Positions 16,766 through 25,728 of a stretch of DNA of 64,000 nt are shown here, piece after piece. Under the pieces are notes generated by a model. It had not been told where the DNA came from and did no database searches. It saw only the letters and a program-made list of their open reading frames with translations. Origin of the DNA: a virus; IMG/VR virus record IMGVR_UViG_3300021478_000453, positions 1 through 64,000 of that record. One strand, 5' to 3'. The translations under genes and the position numbers were made by a program. The number at the start of each line of letters is the position of its first letter. The stretch's first letter is position 1.

Positions 16766-16789
16766 TGAACCTCTCCTCTAAAGTATCTG

Positions 16790-17815
16790 TCAGGTGATCG
16801 GCGTGACGCGGCCCTCTTTGAGCAGCCGCACGTAGTTGGTCACCCACTCCTTGATCGGCACGCCCTGCTCCTCGGCGAGGCGGCGCATCTTTGGCGTCAC
16901 GTTGATCGTGCCGTCGGCGTTGGGCAAGCCAGGCCCTGCGCGCTCGGGGCCACCGCCGCGCGACACCGGAGCCGCCGTTGACGGCGCCCGCCCAGGTCGG
17001 GGGGCCGCCCCACCGCCATCCCCCGCGGGGGCTCTGCCGAGGATGCCCTCGATGTACTCAAAATAGCCCGCGGTATCGACAATATGGCCCTCGTCCAGGG
17101 CACGCTCGTGCGCATCGATGGCGGTGCGCTTGAGCGAGCCGTCGCCGCGCACCAGCTCGGGATGCTTGCGCAGGAACGCCTGGGTTGACGGGGTGCGGTT
17201 CATGATCGCGCGTTCGAGCGGATCGGTCGGCAGCTGCGCCGGCTGTGCCGCCGGCCGCGTCGTCGTCGGCCGCGCGTGCTGCTGCTTCATCGTCTCGCGC
17301 TGCTCGGCGAGCGTCTGCTTGTCACGCTCGAGAATCGCCAGCTGGCCGCCGAGCTTGTTCAAGCGCTTGTTGATGTCGGCGACGGTCTTGAAATCGCCGT
17401 CGGCGTAGGCACCCTCCTGCTGCGACGTCAGCGCGTCCATCTGCTCGGTCGCGGCGGTGATCTGGTTCTCGGTATAAAGCTCGTAGGTGGTCATGCCGCG
17501 CGCTTCGGCCTCGCGGGCAAAGCGGATGGCGTTGTCGCGCTCCTGCTGCAACCGCTGGTTTTCCTGGGCAGTGGTAGCGCGCGCTCGGCGTTCGTCGTCG
17601 ATCTGGCGTTCGAGGGCCTTAAGCCCGTCCGCCGCAACAGGCACAGGCTTAGCCGAGGAGGGACCGGGGACAGGCGCGGGCTTACCCCCAGGCTGGGGCG
17701 CGCGCTGCTGCTTCTCCTCCTCGCTCAGGGCTCCCTCTTCAGCCTCTTTCTCAAGATCGGCGAGATTGAGCGTCAGCTCCTCACCCTCGTCCTCTGCGGT
17801 TGCTGCTTCAGGCAT
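16790..17815 (-). CDS. Scaffolding protein
   Basis: 341 aa, acidic N-terminus (EDEGEELTLNLADLEKEAEE), a long central coiled coil (QIDDERRARATTAQENQRLQ, then ITAATEQMDALTSQQEGAYA), a Pro/Gly linker and a short basic C-terminus (MRRLAEEQGVPIKEWVTNYV). This coiled-coil plus basic tail arrangement just before the capsid gene is typical of phage scaffolds, whose C-terminus docks onto the capsid. No protease motif, so it is probably recycled rather than cleaved. Confidence 0.75.
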   Translation of the reverse strand: MPEAATAEDEGEELTLNLADLEKEAEEGALSEEEKQQRAPQPGGKPAPVPGPSSAKPVPVAADGLKALERQIDDERRARATTAQENQRLQQERDNAIRFAREAEARGMTTYELYTENQITAATEQMDALTSQQEGAYADGDFKTVADINKRLNKLGGQLAILERDKQTLAEQRETMKQQHARPTTTRPAAQPAQLPTDPLERAIMNRTPSTQAFLRKHPELVRGDGSLKRTAIDAHERALDEGHIVDTAGYFEYIEGILGRAPAGDGGGAAPRPGRAPSTAAPVSRGGGPERAGPGLPNADGTINVTPKMRRLAEEQGVPIKEWVTNYVRLLKEGRVTPIT

Positions 17816-17839
17816 AATGATTCCTCGTGGTGTCCCTCG

Positions 17840-18328
17840 TTAGTAAACGAACCTCGGATCATCCCACTTGCCGATGATCGCCGTGTCTTTGACGTAGCGG
17901 CAATGGATGCGGTTGAGCGTCGCCTGGCGCGCGTCGTGGATGTCCCACTGCACCCAATCGCCGATCTCCACGTTCTGATCGTGGAAATAAACCCCCAGCG
18001 CCGGCTCGTCACGGAAGGCCAGTGGGCCTTTCCCCACCACAAGCCCGACCTTGCCTTGCCACAGCGCCTCGTTGTGGCTCGTGTCGGTGCGGTAGAACTT
18101 GGTGCCGTTGGGCAGGATGTCGAACGCCGGGAGATAATAGGTGGCGCAGCACACAAGGCTGCCCATGAAGCTGCAATGCGGCGTCCAGAGATCGCACCGC
18201 TCCATCAGGAACGCCTTGGGATCGCGGGCATACTCCTCGGCCAGCTCCTCGTTGTTGCCCCACGGCGTCACCGGCGCCTGGTGCATCGTGCCGAGGTTTC
18301 CAGCAGCAACTCCTCCGACCTGCAGCAT
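17840..18328 (-). CDS. Hypothetical head-region protein, 162 aa
   Basis: ATG 18328 overlaps the upstream stop as TGATG; the longer frame is antisense. Contains NNEELAEEYARDPKAFLMER near the N-terminus, a central CSFMGSLVCCATYY and a C-terminal beta segment with VQWDIHDARQATLNRIHCRY. Not recognised. Located between portal-side proteins and the scaffold. Confidence 0.6.
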   Translation of the reverse strand: MLQVGGVAAGNLGTMHQAPVTPWGNNEELAEEYARDPKAFLMERCDLWTPHCSFMGSLVCCATYYLPAFDILPNGTKFYRTDTSHNEALWQGKVGLVVGKGPLAFRDEPALGVYFHDQNVEIGDWVQWDIHDARQATLNRIHCRYVKDTAIIGKWDDPRFVY

Positions 18329-18558
18329 CAGCGTCCTCTTTGCGGCTCGTTCATCTCGCGCGCGATATCGCGCATGGCCTTGAGCACCTCCTCGTAGGTG
18401 AAGATGATGCCCTTGATGCGAACGAAGGTTTCCCAATCGTTCGCGGCGAGGACCTGCCGAAGGAGCCCCTCCTCCTTGGCATCGCCGTCAAGCCGCTTGC
18501 GGATTTCCCGCGCAAGCCGGTCCGCAAAGGCGACGTCGATCTGATCGAGCAAGCTCAA
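18328..18558 (-). CDS. Small helical protein, 76 aa
   Basis: Begins at a TTG that overlaps the upstream stop (TTGA). Entirely helical and charged: LLDQIDVAFADRLAREIRKR, then FTYEEVLKAMRDIAREMNE. Family not recognised. Both gene ends overlap neighbours, which supports it. Confidence 0.6.
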   Translation of the reverse strand: MSLLDQIDVAFADRLAREIRKRLDGDAKEEGLLRQVLAANDWETFVRIKGIIFTYEEVLKAMRDIAREMNEPQRGR

Positions 18559-18749
18559 AGCTCCGTCTTGTCCGGCACCTTGGCTGCCGCCCTACTAGCG
18601 CGCAGCCGACCGAGGCCGGAGCCGGAACCGCCTTTAACGCTACCGCCGCGCTGATAGCCGACACCTTGATTGTGATGGATTGGCGCAACAAGGCCGCCGC
18701 GCCGGGGCGCCGCCTTCTGCACGGAATCGCCGCCTTTATGTTTTTTCAC
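18555..18749 (-). CDS. Small basic Gly-rich protein, 64 aa
   Basis: GTG start at 18749; overlaps the end of the Gly/Pro-rich gene by 14 bp and is coupled downstream. KKHKGGDSVQKAAPRRGGL and YQRGGSVKGGSGSG resemble the GG-S-V-K motif of the adjacent large protein, suggesting that it derives from or interacts with it. Confidence 0.55.
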   Translation of the reverse strand: MKKHKGGDSVQKAAPRRGGLVAPIHHNQGVGYQRGGSVKGGSGSGLGRLRASRAAAKVPDKTEL

Positions 18750-19857
18750 CCTTCTCCTCCTGCTTGATCATCCGCTTGAAGAGTTTGCGATCCTGCGCCT
18801 CGTCGTCATGCTTGGCGCTGCCGCCGCGCTTGAAGCCGACCGTTGTCCCTGGCGCCGGGCGCAGGCGCTGTGACGCCAGCGTATTCGGCGCCGGGATCAT
18901 CTGCGGCTGGGCCGGGATCGCGGGGCGACCGGAGATCGTCCTGGCGCCCTGTTGCGCCGGCTGGGGCGTCTGGATGCCGGGCCGAGGCCCGATCAAGCCG
19001 CCATAGGGGAGCGTCCCGCCGGCCTGGCGCCGCTTGACCGCCCCACCGCGCCGCTGCGTTGAGGGTGGCGCCAAATCCGCCGCAGGAGGCGGCGCATCGC
19101 CGGCACTGACGCCGGCACTACCAGCATCGCCGCCGCCCAGGTTTACCTCTTCAGCCGCACTCCCGTCCGCGTCGCTGTCGTCATCGTCGCCCTTCTTCTT
19201 GACCGCGCCACCGTTGGCGCGCTTGCTCACCCGGCCGCCCTTCCTGTGCGCCGACACGGCGTCCTCGACATCGGTCGTCGGCGAGTGGGGGAAGCCGCGG
19301 TAAGCGCGACCGACATCGCCGCCGGCCTGCTTCTTCACCACGCCGCCACTTTTCATCCCGGGCATGCCGGCGCCGAGCGGACGTGGCGGCAGACCGCCGG
19401 CCATCGGGCCCATCGGCGGCCGCGGGAGCATGGGTGGCGCGCCACCGCCCATCGGCGGGGCGACCGGCGGTGCACCTCCCGCCATCGGGGGCGCCATCGG
19501 GGGCGCCATCGGTGGCCGCACCGGGACCGGGACCGGCATGGGATGACCGCGGCCGCTGCCGCCGCCGCCGCCGAAGCCGCGACCGCCGGAGCCGCCGGGC
19601 GCGGCGATGACGATGTTCGTGGTGTGGTGCGGCTTGTGCTTGCCCTTGACACGACCGCCGGCAGCCATCCGATCGGGGCGCTTCCTGCCCTTGCCGCCGG
19701 AGATCGTCATCGGGGTGGAGCTGCCGGCGTGGGTGCCGGGATAGCTCGTCTTCTTATACATTTTCGAGTAGCCCCAGGATTTGCCGGCGGTCGCGCCAAG
19801 CTTCCCCAGACGCCGCTTCACTGACGCTTTCGCTTCGCCTGCCATCGGGTGGGCCAT
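18736..19857 (-). CDS. Gly/Pro/Lys-rich virion-type protein with KxGGxVxKRxxGG repeats
   Basis: 373 aa from ATG 19857. Pro/Gly-rich centre (MAPPMAPPMAGGAPPVAPP), then recurring basic motifs: KSGGVVKKQAGGD, RKGGRVSKRANGGAVKKKGD, RRGGAVKRRQAGG, FKRGGSAKHDD. This GG(V/A)(V/K)K-RR-GG motif occurs in minor virion proteins of many phages next to the portal gene. An acidic patch (DDDDSDADGSAAEE) sits between repeats. Probably internal or portal-associated; the role is not established. Confidence 0.65.
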   Translation of the reverse strand: MAHPMAGEAKASVKRRLGKLGATAGKSWGYSKMYKKTSYPGTHAGSSTPMTISGGKGRKRPDRMAAGGRVKGKHKPHHTTNIVIAAPGGSGGRGFGGGGGSGRGHPMPVPVPVRPPMAPPMAPPMAGGAPPVAPPMGGGAPPMLPRPPMGPMAGGLPPRPLGAGMPGMKSGGVVKKQAGGDVGRAYRGFPHSPTTDVEDAVSAHRKGGRVSKRANGGAVKKKGDDDDSDADGSAAEEVNLGGGDAGSAGVSAGDAPPPAADLAPPSTQRRGGAVKRRQAGGTLPYGGLIGPRPGIQTPQPAQQGARTISGRPAIPAQPQMIPAPNTLASQRLRPAPGTTVGFKRGGSAKHDDEAQDRKLFKRMIKQEEKGEKT

Positions 19858-19871
19858 AGTTTGCCTCCATT

Positions 19872-22133
19872 CTAAAGAATGCGTTGAACCGGCCACATTT
19901 GCGCGAACTGCTGAGCGACCGGGGTCGCCAGCGGGTGCACCATTGCGCTCTCGGCGAGCTGCATGCGCTCCAGCTGGAGCTTGTTGCCCTCGATCAGCTC
20001 GCGTGAGGAGCGCTCCTCGCGACGATCCTGCAGCTGCAGCATCTCGGTCATCGCTTTGATGCGCTCGCTCAGGACCTGCAGCTCGGCTTTCTGGGCGCTG
20101 TCCTGCGTCTTTTGCTGCAATTCGGCGAGCTTGGTCTGGATGTCGCCCATCGCCTTGATGGCTTTGGGATCCTGCTGCTGCCCTTGCTGCGGCGCAAACA
20201 GGTCATCGACCGAGCCCATGCCGACCATCGTCGTAATCCTGCGCGCGACCGCGTGCAAATCCCACATGGCGGGGTTCATCTGCACCAGCTGCACCAGGGC
20301 GACCGCTTTCATCACCCGGATCGTGTGCGACGGCGTGTTCGGATCAGCCTGCGGCTCCAGCGTGCAATCTTCCAGCGCGCGCTTGATATCCTCCAGCTCC
20401 CACTGCGCCGAAGGTGTCGGCACCGCGCACATCAAAGCTTGCGGTTCTTCCCGGAACAGGTCGCGCAGGAGCGAAAATTCCTCGGCCTGGGCGATGTGCA
20501 TGCCTTTGTGCACGGAGTCCAAAATTTTGACGGCTTGATCCAACATGGCCAAGGTGGTTCCCACCGGCACGTCCTGCCGGCCCTCGCCGACCATCAGCTC
20601 CGGTGTGCCCCCAACTCGACGGGCCTCATCTTCAATATGTTTGGTCACCTGGACCAGGCCGGCGGTGACGTCCTTGTATGGCAGCGGCATCACCATGCCG
20701 CGGATATCCTGGCCGCCGGTGTTGACCTTGACGCCGGCGCCGAGGCCCACCCGAAACGTCATGGTGTCCTGCCGGGCGACGGTCTCGGAATAAAGGAAGC
20801 CCGGCCAGCTGGAGAACCCGGCGCTATCGAGGGCGAGCCGCCATGCCGTCGTCACCGCGGCGGTGGCATTGCCCATGATGTTGAGCAGGCCGATGCCGTA
20901 GAAGCCCAAGCCATCGACGAAGGGATACTTCACGATCGGCATGTGCTTGAGGTAGCGATCGTCGTCCTCGTCCCAATTCCGGCGAACCTCCATCACCTCC
21001 TGGCTGTCTTTATCTATTGAGACACGGTACGGGAGGGGGAGACCTGTGTAGTGGCCATCTTCCTTGTGTTCGAAGCCGGCGATGTCCAGCTCGCAATAAC
21101 ATTCGTAGACCGTGTGCTTGTAATCCTCCGGGCGTTGCGACCAGGCGGTCAACCCGGCGACGTCATCGGTCGCCTGCTCGGCGGCGTCCTGCTCGGGCGG
21201 CATCGGCGGCGTGAGATCAACCTTCCGATAGCTGCCGGCGAGCTGCATGCGCCGCATCACGCTCTGTCGCATCTCGATACGGTGCGTGACGCGACCGCAT
21301 TCCTGCAGCGACACTTCATTGTCAGAGACGATGATGTCCTCGGCATCGACCGAGCGTGAGACCGGCCGGCGCCTGATCGGACAGCGATAGACCTTCTTGA
21401 AGCCGCAGCCGCCGAAGCCCTGCATCAAAAACATACGATTGGTGTCGGGGTAATATTCCTTGTCCGCGACCGTCAGGTAGCGGTTGAGCAAGGTCTGCAG
21501 ATCCTCGGCGAGGATGTCGTTATCGGCGCCGGTTTCCTCGCGCGGGCGCTGCATCTGCTTTTCGAGGAATTGCCGCCGCGGTGTCTTGATGGTGGTGGAG
21601 CTTGAGACCTTGACCGGCCCACCCGCCGGCAGCATCTCGCCGCGGGCGTTGGCCTGGAAGCGCAGCACCGCGTCCAGGAGGATGGGGGTGCGAACCGTGG
21701 TCTGCCCCTCGACCGCCGTGTCGGCGTCGGCGGAGGGCGAGCGCGGGTTTTCCACCTTCAGGGCGAGATGCTTGATGCCGGCGGCGCGGCGCTCGATCCA
21801 TTCGCGCCTGGTCTGGATATCGGCGTCGATGCCGTTGAGGAGATCGTCGCAAATGCGCGCGAGTTCGCGCTCGTCGATAAATTCGGCGAGGTTGGCGCCG
21901 TGCGCCTTGGCGCTCGCGCGGCTCTCTGGCTTGACAAGTTTCCGGCCGTCGAGGCGGATCAGCAGCGAGCCGTCGGCCTGCTCGATACCGATGCTCTCCG
22001 GCGGCGCGTCGGCGTCTTCCTGGATAACGATGGTGAGGGGGCCGCGATCGTCGGTCGGGCCGGGCCCCAAGCCCATCACATCGCTTTCGTTGCGATAATG
22101 ATCCGCGGGCGCGATGCCGTTCCCGTTCGCCAT
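19872..22133 (-). CDS. Portal protein, P22 gp1-like
   Basis: 753 aa, the usual length for P22-type portals. A long helical N-terminal half contains KHLALKVENPRSPSADAD, FGGCGFKKVYRCPIRRRPVS and SVDAEDIIVSDNE, the characteristic wing segment. The middle YPFVDGLGFYGIGLLNIMGN and the C-terminal coiled coil (IQTKLAELQQKTQDSAQKAE) fit the stem and barrel. It follows terminase in the operon, forming the ring through which DNA enters and leaves. The ribosome site is weak (GGATAG). Confidence 0.85.
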   Translation of the reverse strand: MANGNGIAPADHYRNESDVMGLGPGPTDDRGPLTIVIQEDADAPPESIGIEQADGSLLIRLDGRKLVKPESRASAKAHGANLAEFIDERELARICDDLLNGIDADIQTRREWIERRAAGIKHLALKVENPRSPSADADTAVEGQTTVRTPILLDAVLRFQANARGEMLPAGGPVKVSSSTTIKTPRRQFLEKQMQRPREETGADNDILAEDLQTLLNRYLTVADKEYYPDTNRMFLMQGFGGCGFKKVYRCPIRRRPVSRSVDAEDIIVSDNEVSLQECGRVTHRIEMRQSVMRRMQLAGSYRKVDLTPPMPPEQDAAEQATDDVAGLTAWSQRPEDYKHTVYECYCELDIAGFEHKEDGHYTGLPLPYRVSIDKDSQEVMEVRRNWDEDDDRYLKHMPIVKYPFVDGLGFYGIGLLNIMGNATAAVTTAWRLALDSAGFSSWPGFLYSETVARQDTMTFRVGLGAGVKVNTGGQDIRGMVMPLPYKDVTAGLVQVTKHIEDEARRVGGTPELMVGEGRQDVPVGTTLAMLDQAVKILDSVHKGMHIAQAEEFSLLRDLFREEPQALMCAVPTPSAQWELEDIKRALEDCTLEPQADPNTPSHTIRVMKAVALVQLVQMNPAMWDLHAVARRITTMVGMGSVDDLFAPQQGQQQDPKAIKAMGDIQTKLAELQQKTQDSAQKAELQVLSERIKAMTEMLQLQDRREERSSRELIEGNKLQLERMQLAESAMVHPLATPVAQQFAQMWPVQRIL

Positions 22134-22483
22134 CTATCCAGCCAAAAGGTTTCACGTGAAACCAATCTAGCCGAATGCCTACGATTCGCCAGGGTAGGAG
22201 TGAAGTTAGCGACAGGCAGGGCTGCAAGCGAACGCCCGAGTGGTGATGAAATCCACATCCCAGGGCCGCGGACGCCGGCTACGCCTGCCTCGGTTCCGCC
22301 GGTTCATATTCGGGGGAGCATCACTCCCCGTCTATGCGCCCCTTTCGAGTGCCCTGTCTGCCGCTAACCTCGCTCACATATCCAGGCACGGCGCCCAGAG
22401 CAGGCTCCACGCCCAAATGCCATGGTCCTCGTGAAACGTCTGCCCGATGCAGATCGAAAACCCGACCTTGATCCTCATGGCGT
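22134..22483 (-). other. Gap between terminase-side genes and portal
   Basis: 350 bp without a convincing gene. It holds a parS-like palindrome (22148-22163), a further half site CGTGAAAC (22430-22437) and a GGGGAG-CATCA-CTCCCC hairpin (22313-22329). Two very short minus-strand frames exist: 22374-22478 (34 aa, MRIKVGFSICIGQTFHEDHG start) and 22206-22307 (33 aa, Arg-rich, MNRRNRGRRSRRPRPW start). Neither has a clear ribosome site, so neither is called. This may be a regulatory or partition-type region. Confidence 0.5.
22148..22163. promoter_or_regulatory. parS-like palindrome GGTTTCACGTGAAACC
   Basis: A perfect 16-bp palindrome whose inner 14 bases equal the core of the bacterial parS consensus (TGTTTCACGTGAAACA); only the two outermost bases differ. 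It sits about 15 bp before the portal gene start. ParB of the host chromosome could bind it, or a related phage-encoded protein could. No ParB gene was found in the window. Confidence 0.6.
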
Positions 22484-22699
22484 TTAGACACTGACCGTGG
22501 CTTTGCGCCGCTTCTTATTTGTCTTCACCAAATGTTGCGCCCCCTCCGATCTGGCAAAATCCGCTAATTGCTTGGCCGTTTCAGGATGCTCCATCGCATC
22601 GATGAGCTGCGCCGCGATGATCTCGCCGAGCAGGCCCGGGCGATCTGCCAGGCCGTGTGCCGCGAGCACTTCCATGAGCTTGCTGGGCTTTGCCGTCAT
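22484..22699 (-). CDS. Small protein after TerL, 71 aa
   Basis: ATG 22699 overlaps the terminase stop as ATGA; the longer frame is antisense. One helical bundle (KLMEVLAAHGLADRPGLLGE, then AKQLADFARSEGAQHLVK) with a basic end (KTNKKRRKATVSV). Not recognised; could be a packaging co-factor. Confidence 0.6.
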   Translation of the reverse strand: MTAKPSKLMEVLAAHGLADRPGLLGEIIAAQLIDAMEHPETAKQLADFARSEGAQHLVKTNKKRRKATVSV

Positions 22700-24381
22700 T
22701 GCTGGACCCCCATCGCCGGATAGAGCGGGACCGGCGCGCGCCGGTATTTGTTCTCCTCGATGTCGTCGAGGTCGTCCTCGTCCGGGAGCTGCGCCAGCCC
22801 GAGAAGCCGCATGTGGGCAAGCGCCTGCGCCATCGCATCGGCCAGATCGTCGTGCGTGCCCTTGGGCATCTCCGCACACTCGGTCATCACCCGATCGGCC
22901 CAATCCTTGAACAGATAATCCGTGCCGCTCAGCTCAGCCGGCGCGTAGATAAGCCCGCACTCAAAGAGGTTCTGCACCGCGTACATGCGGGCGATCTTGT
23001 CGCCCTCCGGGGTGACGAGCTGGACGCCGAAATCGGCACGGTCCTGGGTTTTCGGGTTCTGCGCCAGGACGTCGGAAATAACTCTTCCTCGACGGCGCAG
23101 CTCCTGAGAGACCGGATAGCCTGACGCTTTGTCCTCGATGAGCACCCGGTCCACTTTGAACTTCTTGCAGGTTTCCTCGATTTTGCGAATGAGTTCATAG
23201 AGTTCGAAGCGCTCCGCCCACGCCCACATGAGGATCAATCTACGGTTCCCCCACATATCGCGGCAGACGCCAAGGACCACCGCGGCCGAGGGATCGTTCT
23301 GCTTTTTTTCGGTCTGCGCCGTGTCCAGGCTCAAGACCGTGTAGCTCATGATCGGGAACTTGGGCCACGGGACGCCGAACTTGCCGCATTCGTCAGCAGT
23401 GTAAGGTCGCCAGTGCTCGCGCTTGATAATTCCACCACCACGAGGGGCGGGACGCTGCTGATACTGTCCGGCGTAAGCCCAGCTGCCTTTTTCTCTTGCA
23501 ATATTGCCAACGGCCTCGGGTGAGAATCTTTCAGGCCACGCCAGGTCACCATCCTCGGTGCGCGGATCTTTCCATCCCAGGGCATTGAACGGCTCCCGTC
23601 CTGCCTCGAACTCCATCGGCACCATCAGGTGCGTGTAGGCCCAGCCCTGTTCCAGAATGAAGCCGGAGATATCACTTTGATGCACGCGCTGCATGATGAT
23701 GACGATGGCGCTGTCATCCAGATTATTGAGCCGGTCCGTAATCGTTTCGCGAAACCAGCGGACCGTATCTGTGCGAACAACGTCCGATTCGCTTTTGTGG
23801 ACATCGTGCGGATCATCGATGACAACGCGGTCGCCGCGTTCTCCGGTGCCGATGCCCTTGACCGACGAGGCGAATTTGCTCCCCGTCTTGTCGTTGGTGA
23901 TCTTGATCTCGCCTTCCTTTTCGAGATTGAACTTCTCACCCCACAGCTCCTTATACCTGTCGCTCATCACGAGCTTTCTAAACTTCGTGTTGTCTCGCTC
24001 GGTCAACCCCGAAGAGTAGGAAAAACTCACGTAGCGCATGTGCGCCATGCCCATCGGCCCCCACTCCCAGGCGGGCCAAAAGACGTTGACCATCAATGAT
24101 TTCATGCTTCCGGGCGGGACGTTGATCAGCACCCGGGTGATCTTGCCCCAGGTCACCGCCTCCAGATGCTCGCCGATCGCATCGAGAAGCCAGCCCTCGA
24201 CCAGCTTCGTCTCCGGCTCCAGCACGTTCCAAAAGTAGCGCACGAACGCGATCAGCCCGCCGGCGCGCGCCTGGTTCTTGCGCTCGCTGCGGATACGCTG
24301 CTCGTCCTGCAGCGCCTTGAGCGCGCTCTCCGCCATCTCGTCCGTGAGCAGCTTGGGATCGAGGACGTCACTCTTCGTCAT
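22696..24381 (-). CDS. terL: Terminase large subunit
   Basis: 561 aa. The ATPase half has a Walker A variant NVPPGSMKS (about 87-95) and Walker B VVIDDPH (about 186-192), with motif SAIVIIMQRVHQSDISG. The nuclease half has the three acidic motifs: LSLDTAQTEKKQNDPSA, IEDKASG and THDDLADA. This is a full-length packaging motor and headful or cos nuclease. It is coupled to small genes at both ends and precedes the portal, the standard packaging order. Confidence 0.92.
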   Translation of the reverse strand: MTKSDVLDPKLLTDEMAESALKALQDEQRIRSERKNQARAGGLIAFVRYFWNVLEPETKLVEGWLLDAIGEHLEAVTWGKITRVLINVPPGSMKSLMVNVFWPAWEWGPMGMAHMRYVSFSYSSGLTERDNTKFRKLVMSDRYKELWGEKFNLEKEGEIKITNDKTGSKFASSVKGIGTGERGDRVVIDDPHDVHKSESDVVRTDTVRWFRETITDRLNNLDDSAIVIIMQRVHQSDISGFILEQGWAYTHLMVPMEFEAGREPFNALGWKDPRTEDGDLAWPERFSPEAVGNIAREKGSWAYAGQYQQRPAPRGGGIIKREHWRPYTADECGKFGVPWPKFPIMSYTVLSLDTAQTEKKQNDPSAAVVLGVCRDMWGNRRLILMWAWAERFELYELIRKIEETCKKFKVDRVLIEDKASGYPVSQELRRRGRVISDVLAQNPKTQDRADFGVQLVTPEGDKIARMYAVQNLFECGLIYAPAELSGTDYLFKDWADRVMTECAEMPKGTHDDLADAMAQALAHMRLLGLAQLPDEDDLDDIEENKYRRAPVPLYPAMGVQQ

Positions 24382-24679
24382 GCTCTCTCCGCAATCGATC
24401 TACGGCATTAGACCAACCCTCGTAGACGCGCAGCACGGCATGTGCCTCCTTGGGGCTGGCAACCATCCCGAGCGAGATCGGCTCGGCGCCCCAATCGTAG
24501 GTCTCGCCGGGCGTGAAGGCAGCAGTGGTAAAGACCGTAGTGAATAGCTCGAAACGGCCGTCGCCGCTGCGCTCGACATAGCTCCAGGGAAAATCCTTCT
24601 CCGCCGGATCATGCCATTCGATGACGCGCACGATCTTGCGCATGAGCAGGCGCATCTCCAGCTGGTCTTGCCTGGTCAT
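24368..24679 (-). CDS. Hypothetical protein before terL, 103 aa
   Basis: ATG 24679 overlaps the upstream small gene's stop as TGATG, and the 3' end overlaps terL by 14 bp. Helical start (QDQLEMRLLMRKIVRVIEWH), beta middle (FELFTTVFTTAAFTPGETYD) and helical end (EAHAVLRVYEGWSNAVDRLR). Not a recognised small terminase. Confidence 0.6.
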   Translation of the reverse strand: MTRQDQLEMRLLMRKIVRVIEWHDPAEKDFPWSYVERSGDGRFELFTTVFTTAAFTPGETYDWGAEPISLGMVASPKEAHAVLRVYEGWSNAVDRLRREHDEE

Positions 24680-24828
24680 CACCGGAACTCCTTCCCGCAT
24701 TGGCAGAACACGCGATAGACGCGAAAGCCGAGGTGGCTGTAGAGCCGCCAGATACGGCAGCCGTCACGCGGGAAGATGAAACGGACGTGCCACAAGGCTT
24801 GGGCGCGCGCCCACAGCATCAGCCGCAT
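24679..24828 (-). CDS. Small Trp/Arg-rich protein with CxC, 49 aa
   Basis: Reads MRLMLWARAQALWHVRFIF, then CRIWRLYSHLGFRVYRVFCQ and ends CGKEFR. The stop overlaps the next ATG (TGATG). Basic and aromatic, with CQCG near the end. Too short for assignment; context and overlap support it. Confidence 0.5.
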   Translation of the reverse strand: MRLMLWARAQALWHVRFIFPRDGCRIWRLYSHLGFRVYRVFCQCGKEFR

Positions 24829-24836
24829 TTTCCTAC

Positions 24837-25022
24837 TTAACCCCCCCTTTTAGGTAGCTGGTTTTTGTGCTGGGCGTCGGCCCGATCGAGCAGCATCATC
24901 CGCATCCAGGACGAGAGCGCCAGCCCCCGTTCCGCCGCGCAATGCTTGAACAACGTCCGCTCCGCCTCGCTCACGCGAAGCATCACACCAATGTCGCGCC
25001 GATCGCGCGCTCGCTTGCCCAT
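24837..25022 (-). CDS. Ribbon-helix-helix DNA-binding protein, 61 aa
   Basis: ATG 25022. RRDIGVMLRVSEAERTLFKH (strand plus helix) followed by ERGLALSSWMRMMLLDRA fits the RHH/Arc-MobC fold, which binds DNA as a dimer through the strand. It is divergent from the plus-strand islet (25173 on), so it could repress the shared promoter region. It might also help terminase choose its site, as some RHH small terminase-like factors do. Confidence 0.65.
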   Translation of the reverse strand: MGKRARDRRDIGVMLRVSEAERTLFKHCAAERGLALSSWMRMMLLDRADAQHKNQLPKRGG

Positions 25023-25172
25023 CGTCAACCTCGTGCATTTGGTAGGACCGAGGCGGAACACGCCGGCTGCGGAAAACCGGCCGGAGGCGCTTACACTCCG
25101 TCCCGCCTCGATCCCGCTTGCAAGCTTACAGCAAAATGTAATACAAACGCAACATGCCATCGCGGAGGGAAA
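25023..25172. promoter_or_regulatory. Divergent promoter region
   Basis: 150 bp between the RHH gene and the plus-strand islet. On the plus strand TTGCAA (25118) and TAATAC (about 25139) could form a promoter, though the 15-bp spacing is short. The ribosome site GGAGGGA lies just before ATG 25173. TTGCAAGCTTA (25118-25128) recurs at 30273-30283 before the first early gene. Confidence 0.4.
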
Positions 25173-25454
25173 ATGAGCGGAGATTGGGCGGCCCAGAATG
25201 AAGCCTTTCAGCTAGAGGCTGTTGTGAAAGAGCGCGACGAGCTGCGCGCCGAGATCGCGCGGCTCACCGCCGAGAATGCTCGAATGCGGGAGTGGATTGA
25301 AAGCACAATCGCGTTTCTGCGCCGCGCCCTGGAACGCCAAGCCAAGGTGGGCGATGCCGGCCATCTTTCGTCAGGCGCGGGCTCGGGCGCGGGCGATGCC
25401 GGCAACGATGGTTCCGGCGATGGGGCACCCTCAAGATTGCAGTGGGATTTTTGA
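25173..25454 (+). CDS. Short coiled-coil protein, 93 aa
   Basis: Start fixed by GGAGGGA. Residues about 8-60 form a heptad-rich helix (VVKERDELRAEIARLTAENA) and the C-terminal third is a Gly/Ser/Asp linker. First gene of the four-gene plus-strand islet. Could be a multimerising regulator; unknown. Confidence 0.65.
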   Translation: MSGDWAAQNEAFQLEAVVKERDELRAEIARLTAENARMREWIESTIAFLRRALERQAKVGDAGHLSSGAGSGAGDAGNDGSGDGAPSRLQWDF

Positions 25455-25458
25455 CATC

Positions 25459-25728
25459 ATGCCGGAACGATTAGGCGACGCACCGATCGAGCCACAGCTC
25501 ATCGAGATGATGAACACCATCGCCCGCGGGCTCGACCGGATGCTCAACGGCGAGAGGCGCGGCAAGGACCGCCAGACCGGCTTCGTGCTGCTGGTCTTCC
25601 CCTACGGCGAGAAAGAAGGGCGCTGCAACTACATCTCCAACGGCGCCGATCGTCGCGATATCGTTACGATGATGAAGGAGCAGATCAAACGCTTCGAAGG
25701 CCAGCCAGACATCACGGGACACGCTTAA
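25459..25728 (+). CDS. Hypothetical protein, 89 aa
   Basis: Four bases after the upstream stop. Contains LVFPYGEKEGRCNYISNGAD, DRRDIVTMMKEQIKRF. The beta-turn-helix layout with GRCNYISN recurs in small phage proteins of unknown function. The stop overlaps the next ATG as TAATG. Confidence 0.65.
   Translation: MPERLGDAPIEPQLIEMMNTIARGLDRMLNGERRGKDRQTGFVLLVFPYGEKEGRCNYISNGADRRDIVTMMKEQIKRFEGQPDITGHA

Noticed and set aside
22134-22483. Possible tRNA gene in the gap
   Set aside because: No T-loop (GGTTCGAATCC-type) or cloverleaf could be built on either strand.
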